This document shows, one piece after another, positions 45,700 through 57,100 of a DNA stretch of 64,000 nt. The notes beneath the pieces are model-generated. The model made no database searches, had not been told where the DNA came from, and worked only from the letters and a program-made list of their open reading frames with translations. The position numbers and the translations under genes are program-made. The stretch is from Gnetum montanum. Its lineage: Eukaryota > Streptophyta > Gnetopsida > Gnetales > Gnetaceae. Numbering within the stretch: position 1 is the first letter of the stretch; every line of letters begins with the position of its first letter. The DNA is taken from contig MNCI01013895.1 of assembly GCA_015680685.1 (NCBI GenBank), positions 1,087,681-1,151,680 on the forward strand. The letters are read 5' to 3'.

Positions 45700-46570
45700 A
45701 GTGTTACGCTACTTATGCTATTTAGCATAGTGGAGTAGCATGAATACCTGCTCACTATGTTGTGCTATGCTACACAACATAGCACAACATAGCAGTCAAC
45801 TTTGAGGCAAATCTTGCTTGAAAATTGCAAGAATCCCTCTAAGGCCTAGCAAGGCATGCTTTTTCAACAACCAGCCATTATAGTTTTCATGTTAAAGGAA
45901 CTTGAGACTTCCTATTTTCATCCCTAGGGAACCTTTCATCTTTGAGTCCCTACTATGGTATGCTATGCTATGTAGAGTAGCATAGCGTAGTAGTCAGTTT
46001 GGCATGAATTTGAATCACAACCTATAATGTTTTGTCAAGAGACTTTGATTGAGACTTAAGGGTGAAGTGGGACAGGAAATCTTAAAGTTCAAAGCATGGA
46101 AAAGTGCAATTCTTTTGCTAAAAAAACTAGATGGAGGATCTTCTTGCATTATCACCCTACTATGCTGTGTAGCGTAGCACAGTGTAGCACCCATTTTTTC
46201 CTAAATTTCAACTTACTTTGCAAGTTTTCTATTATGGGATCTCAGTCATATTTTGAGATGGTAGTAGAACAAGCATTTTTCACAATCAAGGCATGGACAA
46301 TTGTGTTTTCCACATCAAAAAATTTTGAGAAAAAATTTTGTCATAGTAGGACCCTGCTATGCTGTGCTACATTGTGTAGCATAGCACAGTGTAGCACTCA
46401 AACCAAAGTGATTTTTGGTGAAATTTGCTCCATTTTTCTATGTAATATTGATCACTCTTCAAGGATGAAGTGAGGCAGGCATTTTTGAAAACCAAATATC
46501 TGCCAAATGCATCTTCTGCGACAGTTTCAACACCACATGGCCTACTACGCTGTGCAGCATAGCAGGACTC
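45700..46570. repeat. hairpin modules with about 200-bp spacing in LTR J
   Basis: Five inverted-repeat cores built from CTATGCTGTG and its complement are centred near 45774, 45974, 46172, 46376 and 46556. The first has perfect 15-bp arms (CTATGTTGTGCTATG at 45755-45769, CATAGCACAACATAG at 45778-45792) and an 8-nt loop. The sequence between cores is diverged but of similar length. The same cores recur in the other LTR. Confidence 0.75.
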
Positions 46571-46813
46571 ATAGTTAGAACACTTTCTGAACTATTTAAT
46601 CCATCCTTAGTGCCTCTTTTGTGCAAACTAGCCTCATGGTTGGGTGTTGCGTTGATTGTGTTGCAGAGGGTGGCAGGCAGGCCTAGAAGTGGCTTTGTAG
46701 GCATTAGGACTTCTAGGGTGCCATGTCTGGGTAGTCTAGCATGATACCACACTTATAGAGATCCTTGCCCAAATTTTAGGATTATGCTAAACTATGAGAG
46801 TTCCAAAATTGAT

Positions 46814-46888
46814 GGTGTTTCAATGGTCCCTCTTTGTTGATGTTTGAAGGATCTACTTGAGATACATCAACAAAGAAAATGAAACACC
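46814..46888. repeat. terminal hairpin of J
   Basis: Arms GGTGTTTCA (46814-46822) and TGAAACACC (46880-46888) enclose TCTTTGTTGATGT (46831-46843) and ACATCAACAAAGA (46864-46876), the latter two perfectly complementary. K has the same structure at 38614-38690. Confidence 0.7.
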
Positions 46889-46899
46889 ATGCTGAACAC

Positions 46900-48250
46900 A
46901 ACATCCACACCATTCATTAGTGCCCACTTAGATAATGATTTGCTATTCTTGGGAGTGCTAGGAAAGTTAAGAATAATAGAGAAAGGGGATGGGTTTGAGG
47001 AAATTAGGTCAGGAAGAAAAGTGTAGGATGCGATGCCATGAGAACTATTGCCATAGTGTGATCCCTCATTGGAGTGATTATGAGGGAGTCAACACACATG
47101 AGTGTCTTTTTCTTTGAGATGGTCGATCTAAGGCTAAAATGATTACAAAGTAGCTATTGTGCCATTTCTTTTGGAAACCTGTCTTTCACTTCTTTTTTTA
47201 AGGTTGCACACTCATACCCATTCAGGGGACAACCATATCGTCACTACAGGATAGGTGTTTCCTCCCCAAGATGATTTTTGTTACATCCGTGTGGGGCTTT
47301 GACTAGCCTATAGAGGCTTCTCATAGGATGAGTTGTGTTACATCCATTATGAGCTTGGAAGTTGGGCATGGGAAAGGGCTTTATGTGCATTGGAGAAGCT
47401 TACGAAGAAGAAGTCAGAACTTCTAAGGATAGGGAATGGAGATTAAGTTGGCTAAAGGGAGAGTAGGATATGCACTCTCAAGTAGCTAGACTAATCGAAG
47501 CGGGTACTTTGGAACAATGTAGTATCTTGTTCTCGTGGTGGAACACATTCTTGAATGACGTCATTTTGGCTTTTATCCTGCAAACACATTAGAGAGAAAC
47601 CCATAAAAAACAACCATCAAGTGAAGTGAGGGCAAAGTATTGTTCACCTGGGACACTTCTAGGGTGGCAAGTGCTATATCTGACATGTGCAATGTTCAGA
47701 GCAGGAAGGCTAGCATAGGTTTTAGCAGTGGCAAGTTGAAAAGCTTCAACGGCCCTGGAAAAAATAAGCACTAAAGAGGCTAAGAGCAATGGTGATGCAA
47801 GTGCTAAGGAATTTCCATCGAAGGCAAGAGTCATGAAATCTAGCTACAAGGTGAGAAGCCTAATAGCTAAACTCATTTTTAGACTTTGGTGATGGTGAGG
47901 GTTAGAGGATGCCAGGACTGTAGCTACGCCATAGTCCGTTTGGGATTCTAGTAGCAAGTGTTGACATGGGAGCTATGAGAAAATTGATTAGAAATGGTAG
48001 AAATAGCTCTAGAAGGTTAGCAAGATGCCATGTGGCATCTCTGGAAGATCAGCAAGATGCCAGGGATGGTGACGTTGCATGTGTCCCAGAGGATTTTTCT
48101 TGACAACGTGAACTTCATTCTGGAACTGCAATGTCCCACCCCATCTTGCCTAGGAAGCTCGAAGATATGCACACTTGCTTGTTCAGAAGGTCACATGTGT
48201 GAGCTAGGAGGTGTTGCACTATGAACCTAGTTTTAGATCCTGGTAGATTG
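46900..48250 (-). other. Element J sequence between pol and the 3' LTR
   Basis: About 1.35 kb without a recognised gene. The short open frames (for example 47834-47589, minus) have no motif. The part 47.9-48.25 kb leads into the repeat array. Confidence 0.45.
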
Positions 48251-48252
48251 TT

Positions 48253-48632
48253 AGATGTGCTAGTTTAAGGTCCAAGCAAACCGATGTGCTAGTTTAAAGT
48301 CCCAGCAAACTGATGTGCTACTTTAAGGTTCCAATAGACCGTTGTGCTAGTTTAATGTAGTAGTGGACAGGGGATGGCCAGTTTAAGGTCATAGTGGACC
48401 ATGCTATGGGTGCCAGTTTTATGTCATGGCCCAAGGACAATCTATGGGTGCCATTTTTATGTCATGGCCCAAAGACATGATGTGCTAGTTTAACATCATA
48501 GTGGATGTTCTATGCTAGTTTTATGTCGTAGCAGACAAGCTGTTTTAGTTTATAGTCATAGTGGACTAGCTATGCCCGTTTATAGTCATAGCAGACTAGT
48601 TGTGCTAGTTTATAGTCATAGCAGACTATTTT
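48253..48632 (-). repeat. tandem array of TAGTTTAAGGTC units after pol
   Basis: About a dozen units of 27-33 bp with the plus-strand core GTGCTAGTTTAAGGTCATAG followed by a form of CAGACC, grading to TAGTTTATAGTCATAGCAGA at the right. Related units appear at 52.25-52.44 kb and 57.46-57.64 kb. Confidence 0.75.
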
Positions 48633-48667
48633 CTTACATTTCTTTATGTTTAATAGAATATTGCATG

Positions 48668-49800
48668 TTAGGCATAGTAGGACTTCAGGTACAAATGATT
48701 GATAGGATTTGGGAATTTTTTGCCATCTACATTAGCCAACTTGAATGACCCATTCTTATATGCTTTTGTAACTACAAAGGGGCCTTCCTAGTTGGCTAAG
48801 AATTTGCTCATGGGTTCATGAATGGCCTTGAGGACTAAGTCCCCCTTTTTGATTACACGTTGGTGTAGATTGCAGTGATGTTTTCACCATTGCTTGTCTT
48901 GGTACCACTCAATGCAGTTAAGTGCTTAGGTGTGCTCCTCCTCTACAAAGTCAAGGTTAATGATCCTTGGCTCATTGTTTTAAGCCTCATCCATGATATT
49001 TGAAAGGATCATTCAAAGCAATGAGACCTGCAATTCAAGAGGTAACATTGCTTTAGATCTATATACAAGGCTATACGGGGTCTTACCTATAGCCATCCTA
49101 CATGTTGTGCGGTAAGCCCAAAGCACGTAGAGGAGTTGCTCATGCCATCACCTCTTGTTGCTACTAAGCATCTTTTTCAAAAGGTTGATGATGACTTTAT
49201 TAGTAGCCTCTGCTTAGCCATTTTCCTAGGGGTAATATGGTGATGAGAAAGAATTTTTGATACCAAGACTTTCGCAAAAGGCTTTGGTTTATGCACTACT
49301 GAATTGTGGCCCATTGTCATTAACAATAGTCATTGGAAGGCCAAACCATGTAACTATATTGTCTAGCATGAAATTTCAAACCTGTTGGGACATGATCTTT
49401 CTTAGAGGAATGGCTTCTACCCACTTTGTAAAGTACTCGGTTGCGGTAATGATGAAACTATGCCCTGTAGAAGACTTAGGTGTAATGGATCCTATGATGT
49501 CTAGTCCCCAATGTTGGAAAGGCCATGTGATCTATGTGGTATGTAATTTAGTAGGAAATATGTGTATAAGGTTCTCATGGCATTGACATACATCGCATGT
49601 CCTTACCTTAGTGATGTAGTTGCGTTCCATGTAAGGCTAGTAGTAGCCTAGATGTCTAATTTTTGCTGCCATAGCCTTGGGAGCTATGTGTCCTCCACAC
49701 AATCCCTCATGGACTTTATTAACAATATTTTATGCTTCATCCCAACTATTGTAAGCTAGCAATATCACGTCATAAGAGCATTTTCATAAAGCATCGTCTC
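48668..49800 (-). pseudogene. Element J integrase (Tat type)
   Basis: Same frame as RT upstream. Zinc domain: KVHEGLCGGHIAPKAMAAKI, then TCDVCQCHENL. Core: WGLDIIGSI (first Asp), GHSFIITATEYFTKWVEAIP, GLPMTIVNDNGPQF (second Asp), and ENG, stop, AEATNK (Glu), with 35 residues between the second Asp and the Glu. C-terminal part: WAYRTTCRM, GKTPYSLVY, NLDFVEEEHT and FLANWEGPFVVTKAYKNGSF, ending LYLKSYYA and TAA (48670-48668). No chromodomain. About ten in-frame stops, several replacing Gln or Trp (YPQENGQ, YYWP). Confidence 0.8.
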
Positions 49801-50470
49801 CTACAAGGACATATTACCGTGTTCATTTTCGTAGTGCATCCCTTTGGGTATGTATCAGGTTGTGTGGGGGTTCACCATGTTGAAGGTATGTTTTAATGTC
49901 ATCATACCATTCTTGAGTATGTACTACACTTACAAACACGATGTGTGTTGTGTGAATGATGGGATCAGTGCATTTCACTATTGTAGTAGGTAAGGTGGTA
50001 AACATGTGTGGCATCACACTCAGGTCCAATGTTGCTAATGCATCGGATTTAGTATTTTCATTGCGGGGTACTTATTGGACATATAGGATGGAAAATTACT
50101 TTATAAAATATTTGGCTAAATCATAGTAAGGTTGTAAATGTTGTTCCTTGCAAGTGAATACCTTTGTAACTTGATTAATGACAAATTGTGAGTCACCTCT
50201 AATTGCTAAGTTTTGGACTCTTGACTCTCAAGTTGCAAGAATGCACCTAAGGAGAGCTTCGTATTCTGCTACATTGTTTGTACAAAGAAACATGAAATGA
50301 TATGCAAAAGGTCTGATCTCCCTGGAGGGAAATGTGAGAACAACGGTGTCATTTTTACCTTGTGTAGTTGAGGCACCATCAAAATGTAGGATGGCTTCAA
50401 AGTCTGCAAGTACTGGGCTTATGCTACTAATGTGCTCATTTGGAAACTCAGGTTCTATCACTACCTGGTC
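49801..50470 (-). pseudogene. Element J second RNase H (aRNH) and linker
   Basis: After the RT-linked RNase H the frame gives AILHFDGASTTQGKNDTVVL, CTNNVAEYEALLRCI, NLAIRGDSQFVINQV and NENTKSDALATLDLS. The order D (FDGAS), E (AEYEAL), D (GDSQ), D (SDALA) is that of the additional archaeal-type RNase H found in the Tat branch of Ty3/gypsy. All four acidic residues are still encoded. A linker to integrase follows with VPRNEN and TYLQHGEPPHNL. Confidence 0.75.
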
Positions 50471-52141
50471 ATTGGTAGGTGAAGCTGTAAGTTATGTAGC
50501 TATTGCTTGACCCTTTATAGATGATTGTGCTACATAGTGTAGATCGAATTCCACAATTATGGCTTTCCATCAGGCTATCCTACTACTTTCGTATATATTG
50601 GTTGTAATAGCCCAAAGTATGTTATTCCTACAAATAATGTCTACTTGAATACGAAACAAGTAATGCCTCCACTTTTTAAGCATGAACACTAAAGCAAGAT
50701 AAGTTTTCTCTACTTCGTTGGATTTTGCTTCATAGGCTACCAACACATGACTCAAGTAGTAGACAAGGATTTTAGAACTGTCATTCTTCTTTTGGCAGAG
50801 CAAAGCATCAATAGACATGTCTAAAGTGGTGAGGTAAATGTAAAAAGGTTTGTCTCTCTGCAGAGGGTAAACAATGGGAAGATGGACAAGCTCTTTCTTT
50901 AAGCTATCAAAAGCTTCTTGACATTGATTTGTCCATTCAAAGTTAACTCCCTTTTTTAGCAAGTGTTGCATTGGATGCAACTTATCAATTAACCTTGTGA
51001 TAAATCTTCTTATGAGTTGTACCCTGCCTTGTAGCCTGCGTAATTCCTTAAGGTTTGTAGGTGGTGCCAAGTTAACAATGGCTTTAGCTTTATTGGGGTC
51101 TACACATATCCCTGTTTCTAATACTACAAAACCTAACATGTATCTGATTTTGACTCTGAAAACACATTTTCTTGGGTTGAGGTAAATTTCATGCTTGCAA
51201 CAACATTGAAGGACCAAGTTTAGGTCATTTGCATTATTAGTAGCTTTCTTAGATTTAGCAGCTATATCATCCACATAATCATTTAGCTTCTCTAAAAGAT
51301 AGTTACTAAAGATGTAAGTCATCTCCTGTTGGTACGTCTCTCCTACATTTTTTAGCCCAAAGGGCATCAACATGTAACAAAAGGTTCCCTAAGGGGTCAT
51401 GAAGGTAGTGGCTAATTAATGTTCTATATTTATGCAGATTTGATTGTAGCTTGAGAATCCATCTATGAAGGATAGTAAGGCATGGCTTGCCATAGTATCG
51501 ATAAGTTGGTCGATGCTAGGCAATGGGAAATCATCCTTAATCATTGCCTTATTTAGATATTGAAAGTCTATACAAATTTGTATACCCCCATTTTTCTTGG
51601 CAATGACTACAATGTTTGATATCCATTCTGAAAAATCAACCGCCCGAATGAACCTGGCCTGCTAAAGTTTAGTGATTTCGCCATGTACAGCTAATGCAAT
51701 CTCTGTTTTAATCTTGCAGGATTTTTTTTTGACTGCCATTACTCATGAATCTAGTATGATATTGTGCTGTATGATACATGGGTCTAAGCCTGGCATATCT
51801 TTGTACGACCATGCGAACACTTTGGCATTATCATTAAGGACCTTAGAGATGTTTCATTTAACTTGTGACTCTAGAAAAGAGTTAATCTTTAATATTCTTG
51901 CCTCTCCTTTGGATGTATTCATGGGAATTTTGATAAGGGGGTCCTCGGTTACATCACCAGCTTCTAGATCTAAGGCCTAGACTAGATGTTCGGGCCAGTC
52001 TAGGGGTGTTTCTAAGGATGCTATGTGGGTGTCATAAGAGGGTGGTTTGAAGTCTACCAACTCTACATTCAAACGTCTCATAAACCTACCATGGGGCCTT
52101 GTCAAAATTAATGGTGAACAAAGATCCTCATACGTAGCCAT
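50471..52141 (-). pseudogene. Element J reverse transcriptase and RT-linked RNase H
   Basis: A single frame from ATG at 52141 (MATYEDLCSPLILTRPHG) to the pol stop at 48668, 1158 codons without net frameshift. RT motifs: VFAWSYKDMPGLDP, EWISNIVVIAKKNGGIQICI, DFQYLNKAMIKDDFPLPSID, LLSFIDGFSSYNQI, TFCYMLMPFGLKNVGETYQQ and the active site NDYVDDIAAKS near 51270. The 267-codon open frame 51373-50570 covers palm, thumb and connection (LRRLQGRVQLIRRFI) and RNase H (FYIYLTTLDMSIDALLCQ). The YVDD box and the surrounding pattern are Tat-like. About 25 in-frame stops occur over the whole of pol. Confidence 0.85.
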
Positions 52142-52180
52142 TTTTTCAAGAAAACCTATAGTAATAAGCAAACAAACAAA
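52142..52180 (-). promoter_or_regulatory. candidate 3' splice site just upstream of J pol
   Basis: The minus strand reads TTTGTTTGTTTGCTTATTAC then TATAG and GTTTTCTTG before the RT ATG. This is a pyrimidine-rich tract with AG at 52157-52156. Ogre elements are known to splice an intron between protease and RT. No matching donor was found near the protease end, so this is only a candidate. Confidence 0.35.
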
Positions 52181-52244
52181 GTCAAGTGATACCTACTTAA
52201 GACAACAACATGAAATGAAATATATGTAAGGTAATTATGCAATG

Positions 52245-52445
52245 TTAGAAAGTTGCCATTTTAAGGTCCTAGCAGATCGTGACCATGTCAAAGTTGCTAG
52301 TTTAAGGTCTTAGCAGACCATCACTTTGAAAAACTATAAAAGAGACCCCAAATTTACCAGTTTAAGGTCGTAGCGGACCATGATTGAGCAACATTGTAAG
52401 TTAGAATTGCCAATTTAAGGTCGTAGCAGACCATAACTGTGTAAA
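52245..52445 (-). repeat. spaced TTTAAGGTCNTAGCAGACC units upstream of pol
   Basis: Four copies of a core such as AGTTTAAGGTCTTAGCAGAC, spaced about 45-65 bp. Same family as the 48.25 kb and 57.5 kb arrays. Confidence 0.7.
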
Positions 52446-53900
52446 ATTATAAAAATGAAGTGAAACTTTTGGTGTGTATAGGTGCTACACTGCAGCTATG
52501 TGCTATGCTATAGTAGACATGGGGTGTCCCATCCTACACTATAGGAAATAGGAATGTTCTGCATTACACATGGGATGCAGAACATGGAACGTCCCGAAAA
52601 GTAATAGGTGTTATAACCATGTGGGCTATAAATAGGGGATTAACCATGGTAATATTGTCATTTTCATTATTAGAGCTAACACCCAGAGTGTAGTGCGGTT
52701 CAAACAAAGAGTGTAGTGCGGATGAAGGGGAATGCACCTTGCAGTGTCTTCCTAGGACAAACATTAAGGAATGATAGGAAGCACCGTCTACTTAGTAAGT
52801 TGCTACACTGCGTTTGTTTACATTGTTTGGTTTATTCATTAGGGTAGTTGTTGTGGTCACCATGCCTTGGTCACTACAATCATTATGTTTGCCATGCTAT
52901 GACTGTTGTTGTTATGGCCTCAGCTACCACTTTAGCTGCTACATTGTGGTTATTGCCACTTTGGCCGTAGTTGCCATGGTGATCTCTATGCTACAGTTGG
53001 TACGCTATGCTCCCCCAGCCACCATTGTTATGGGTGGGACGATGTATCATTTTGAGGGTTCAGAAGGTTGTGGATGGCATAGCACACATTGTAGGCAGCG
53101 TAACATGCATCTTGGGTAGCGTAGCATGCACAAAGAAGGTTTTGGTTTACTTTTGTTAAAGTCCATGCAATGGGAGAGGGTTGGGACTATGAAAATGTTA
53201 TGCATTTTTTCTTGGGCTATGTCACTTTTGTCAGCGTAACTGATAGGCTGTGTTGTGTTTTCAGTGCTTGTCACACTACATTATCACGCTACTATGCTAC
53301 CATACTTTCTACGCTACTATATTTGCTATGTTTTCACACCTGCTATGTTTTTATGCCTGTTATGTTGCTACACTTATCATGCTACATGGGGTGTACCCAT
53401 TGTGTTGCTACGTTGCGCATGACATGGCTACTACGTTGTGTGGGGTACACCTACTACGCTACGCCACGCTTGATGCAGCCATTACACTATGCGGGGTGTA
53501 CCTGCCATGCTGCATCCTATGCCACCTTGGTACACTACATGTAATGTAGCTGCCATGCTATTTGGGACTAGTCATGAAAATGGAACTAATATTTGAGAAA
53601 AATTTGGGTTTGTCTCACCGTATCAGGGACATACTATTTTCGTACTTAGGAAAATTTGCATACAATGGACTGCTACACTATACCGTAACCGTTACTCAAA
53701 CATTATGAACTAACACTTTATGCTATACCATGCAGGGTCATGTTAAAACCCATTTTGATCATGATTGAGCTGGTAGGGGTTCTGTGTTGCCTAAGTGCCC
53801 CTATGGCCAATGTCCCTCCTCCTCACACATGGGTAAGGGACTAGGCAATCTAGTTTCAAGAAAGTATGTAGGAATTCCTAGAGTTCCTCCTTTGTCACTT
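52446..53900. repeat. GCTAC/GCTATG-rich low-complexity block
   Basis: No gene. Words such as GCTACGCTAC, CTACTATGCTAC, GGGTGTACCC and GTAGCGTAGCATGC recur irregularly, densest at 53.08-53.57 kb. They share vocabulary with the LTR hairpins. The plus-strand open frames at 53170-53549 are Tyr/Cys/Leu-rich by-products of the repeats. Confidence 0.6.
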
Positions 53901-54083
53901 CAGTGTGATGGCATGGTCACACTTGTTAGCCAAGACAGCTAGTTCTCTAGTCGAAACATTATTTCTTGGGGCAAATCGAGGCATTTTAAAGTTTATGGCT
54001 AATGGGTCCACTGAAGGAGAAGGGGCTAGGAGCTCAAATTGACACCTAAAAGGTTTGAGAGGCTTGTCTTGTGTTTGGGCCAT
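53895..54083 (-). other. minus-strand 62-codon frame, unrecognised
   Basis: MAQTQDKPLKPFRCQFELLA ... NKCDHAITLK. No motif recognised. It lies head to head with the antisense coding region that starts near 54176. Coding status uncertain. Confidence 0.2.
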
Positions 54084-54175
54084 GCCTGAATTTAAATGTT
54101 ATCATAAATACAACACATTGTTTGTTGCCCCTCACATGTGTACTTTCTTCCAAAATCCACCTAGGACCATCTACT

Positions 54176-57100
54176 ATGTCGGCGGGTGAGTCCTATGAAG
54201 ATGTTTTAGACATGTTGTATCATTTTTCTTGTATAGTTGAAATGCTTATTGTATTCTATATGTTGCCAAGTTTGTAATTGATAACGATGGTCTTCATGAT
54301 CAAGAGGGGATGTTAGCATTGGCCCAAACATCTTTACAAGAATTCTCTTCTGCAAATAATGTGCATGTTGGTTTCATAGAACAATTTGGGACTGAATTTA
54401 GGACCTATCCAACCAAGTATGCTAAGTTCTACCTAAAATTCAAAGAACTTGGATGGTTGGATGGCAAATGGGCATCCGGTTGAGCACCTACCGTGGAAGA
54501 AGTTCTGGTGAAAATCCCACCATTCTCGATGCCATTCACACCAGGTGCTCTAAGTTGTGCATGTTTCTTAACATGCCCTTGATTGACAAATTGATTGATT
54601 ATGTTATCTTTGTTATTTTTATCATTTTTTTATTATTGTAGTAGCAGCCGAATCCCAAGAGGTTATGGTAGTCACATCCAGACGTGATGAAACTAACCTC
54701 TTCTTTAAAAATGGTAATGTGGACGAGACACAATGTTGTTTATGCAATGGGGTCCTAGAAACCCTTGTTCAGAATGTCCAAGAGGCTAGGCTCATGAACC
54801 TATTTTTAGCAGTAAATCCAAGCATTCCAGCTATAGAGATGCTCACCCTTGATGATTCTTTTTCAGAAAGGACTGATCATTTCCGCACATATGTTCACAA
54901 TGTATGGGTGGTGTTTGAGATTATTGATAGCATTTTTGTAGATCTCTTCAATGTTCCCTTTGATGGTATACCTATAGGGGATAAGACTAGCAAGGATGTA
55001 AACCATTGAGGGGATATTGAAGAATGGCTGGAGAGGAGCAAAAATTGAAAGGGGATTTATATGAACAAGGTTAAGCTAGAGGTGGCCCACAAGATCTATC
55101 CTATCTTCTGGGCTTATGCTTTCTGCAAGTTACTCTTCCAAGGAAAAATTCTTGGGGTAGAGTAGGCTTGGATTATGAGGGATGTCAGGGAAGAAGGGAC
55201 TTGCTATAATTAGGCCAAGTATCTCACCCAAGGTTTGCAGGCTGAAATGATTAAGCTTTGTGAGAAGCTTGATGCACGTTTTAATGTGCATTTCATCTTT
55301 TTCATTGCTTTTCTACAACGGTTTGCTAAATTCTTGGTGGTCCATGAGAATGACATCTAGCTGTTTTAGGATCACACCAAGATATCCAAACCATGGATCT
55401 GCCAAGTGTTCCACACCACTCAATCCCAAGACGCTCCATAAGTTATTGGGGAGTCTCTTTCGATAATGATGAAGGATCGGGTGGGACAATCCTTTCATGC
55501 ACCAGACAGTGTTGAAGAGGTGCCTCCCACTAACATAGGTAATGCACTAAGGGGGGATACACCTTACTACTGAAATAGTAAAATCAAAGTTGCAATGCAA
55601 GAAATCTCGTCCCGTAGAAGAGCCTCATACCAATGAAGAAATAGGTAAAGGATTGTGAATCAAGGTTTGTAAAGTGCAACCTGCATTTGCTGGTGAGTAT
55701 GGTTTAATTGTCTCATTAGCTAAATCTACCCCCCATTTTTTTTTATGTTAGACTAGCATGCTCACTTTAGATGTGTTTAATAGATGAGGAAGAAGAAGTT
55801 TTGGCCCCTGAGGTAGGGGCCCCTACCATAGAAGAAGAAGAGGCCCCAGCTACAGAGGAGAAGGCCCCTACTATAGATGAACCTTTCGTAGAGTGTGCCC
55901 CAGCACTTGAGGGGCACATGATAATTGAAGATGCTACGATAGTGTTAAATTAGCTTGAGGGGGAAGGGCTACAATTTGACACTAGCAAGTTTGATAGTTT
56001 TCTTGACAGTATGCCTATGGGCAATCCCCCTCTCTCACCCTTGAGAGGAGCTTTGTATTGTCATTTATGTTACTTCTCAAATTCTTTTCCTCTTCTTCAC
56101 CATGCTAACATGCTTTGTTGCATGTTTGACACTACTATTAATGCTCTCGATTCTTCCTCTTCATTTTGCCTCCAACCATGGACCGAGACCCTAGATAAGT
56201 TTGCCTTCATGGAGGGGGTAGTTGATGACATGATCGATTGCTTAAGCAAAATTGATGTTGAGATAGTTGTGTTTGAATTACAATAGTTTCTCCCTCCATT
56301 ATTATATTTTTTCCATCATGTCATGACTAATGCTTTCTCATGTTGGGTATAACAACTTCTCAATTGAAGTGGGACCCAAGATAGCCGTTCAAAGTTGGTG
56401 TGGTGCTTGAACTCCCTCCAGAGGTGATGAAGGTGCCTCATGATATATATGAGGAAGCGAGTAAATGTGCACTATACTCAGCACAACCCCTGTGGGAGTG
56501 TAGACACATTAATGAGGACCTCTGGAAGCAAGTCTAGAAGCTCGAAAAGGAGAAAGCTAGTCCAGCGGTCAAATTGGAAGATCTATAGTCAAGGAATGAG
56601 TTCTTGATGGCTCACAATACTTCTGACGATAGTTAGTGTATAGCCATGAATGATTATGCAAGATATTAGTTAGTTGTACGGGGTAAAATTGAGGCTACCC
56701 ATGAAATAATTGAACAATGCTTGCAAATGGATCTACTAGCCCCGAAAATCTAGGACTGGAAGGATTACAACACCGAAGTGTATGAATGGGGGCAGACACA
56801 AAAAAATCATAAACACATGTACAAGGTGGAATGTGTTTCCTACCATTAGAAATATCAAGATGCTTCTGTTGAGTTGCATAATCATAAGCTATTTCTTGAT
56901 GTAATTGGTGCTACTAAGGCCTTCAATAAATTTGGAAAACAGGTGTTGGTCAGTGAGTCTCCCAAGAGAGAGATGACCTTGCCTTCTGGGAAAACCACTA
57001 CTACCACCTTTTCTTTGGGACCACCCACTTGGATGGTTGTGGAGAAGGGAAATATTGGAGTGAGCATTGCCTTGGGGGAAGAGGATTGGATGAACTTAAG

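Larger units (their letters stand above)
44597..46890 (-). mobile_element. Element J 3' LTR
   Basis: Its plus-strand left end TTGTGACATCTAAAAATG matches 62269 onward (TTGTGATCTTTGAAAATG), and similarity continues for at least 1.7 kb until the window ends. The inner edge is not fixed; it probably lies near the hairpin at 46814-46888, giving about 2.2-2.3 kb. It contains a T/A-rich first third and the hairpin modules. Confidence 0.75.

Noticed and set aside
48253-48632. CRISPR-like array
   Set aside because: Units are degenerate and contiguous with no unique spacers, inside a plant retrotransposon; it is a minisatellite.
53170-53549. Overlapping 124- and 99-codon open frames as membrane-like proteins
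   Set aside because: Two frames of the same CTAC/TGCTA-rich low-complexity block are open at once and give Tyr/Cys/Leu-rich text, as such repeats do.
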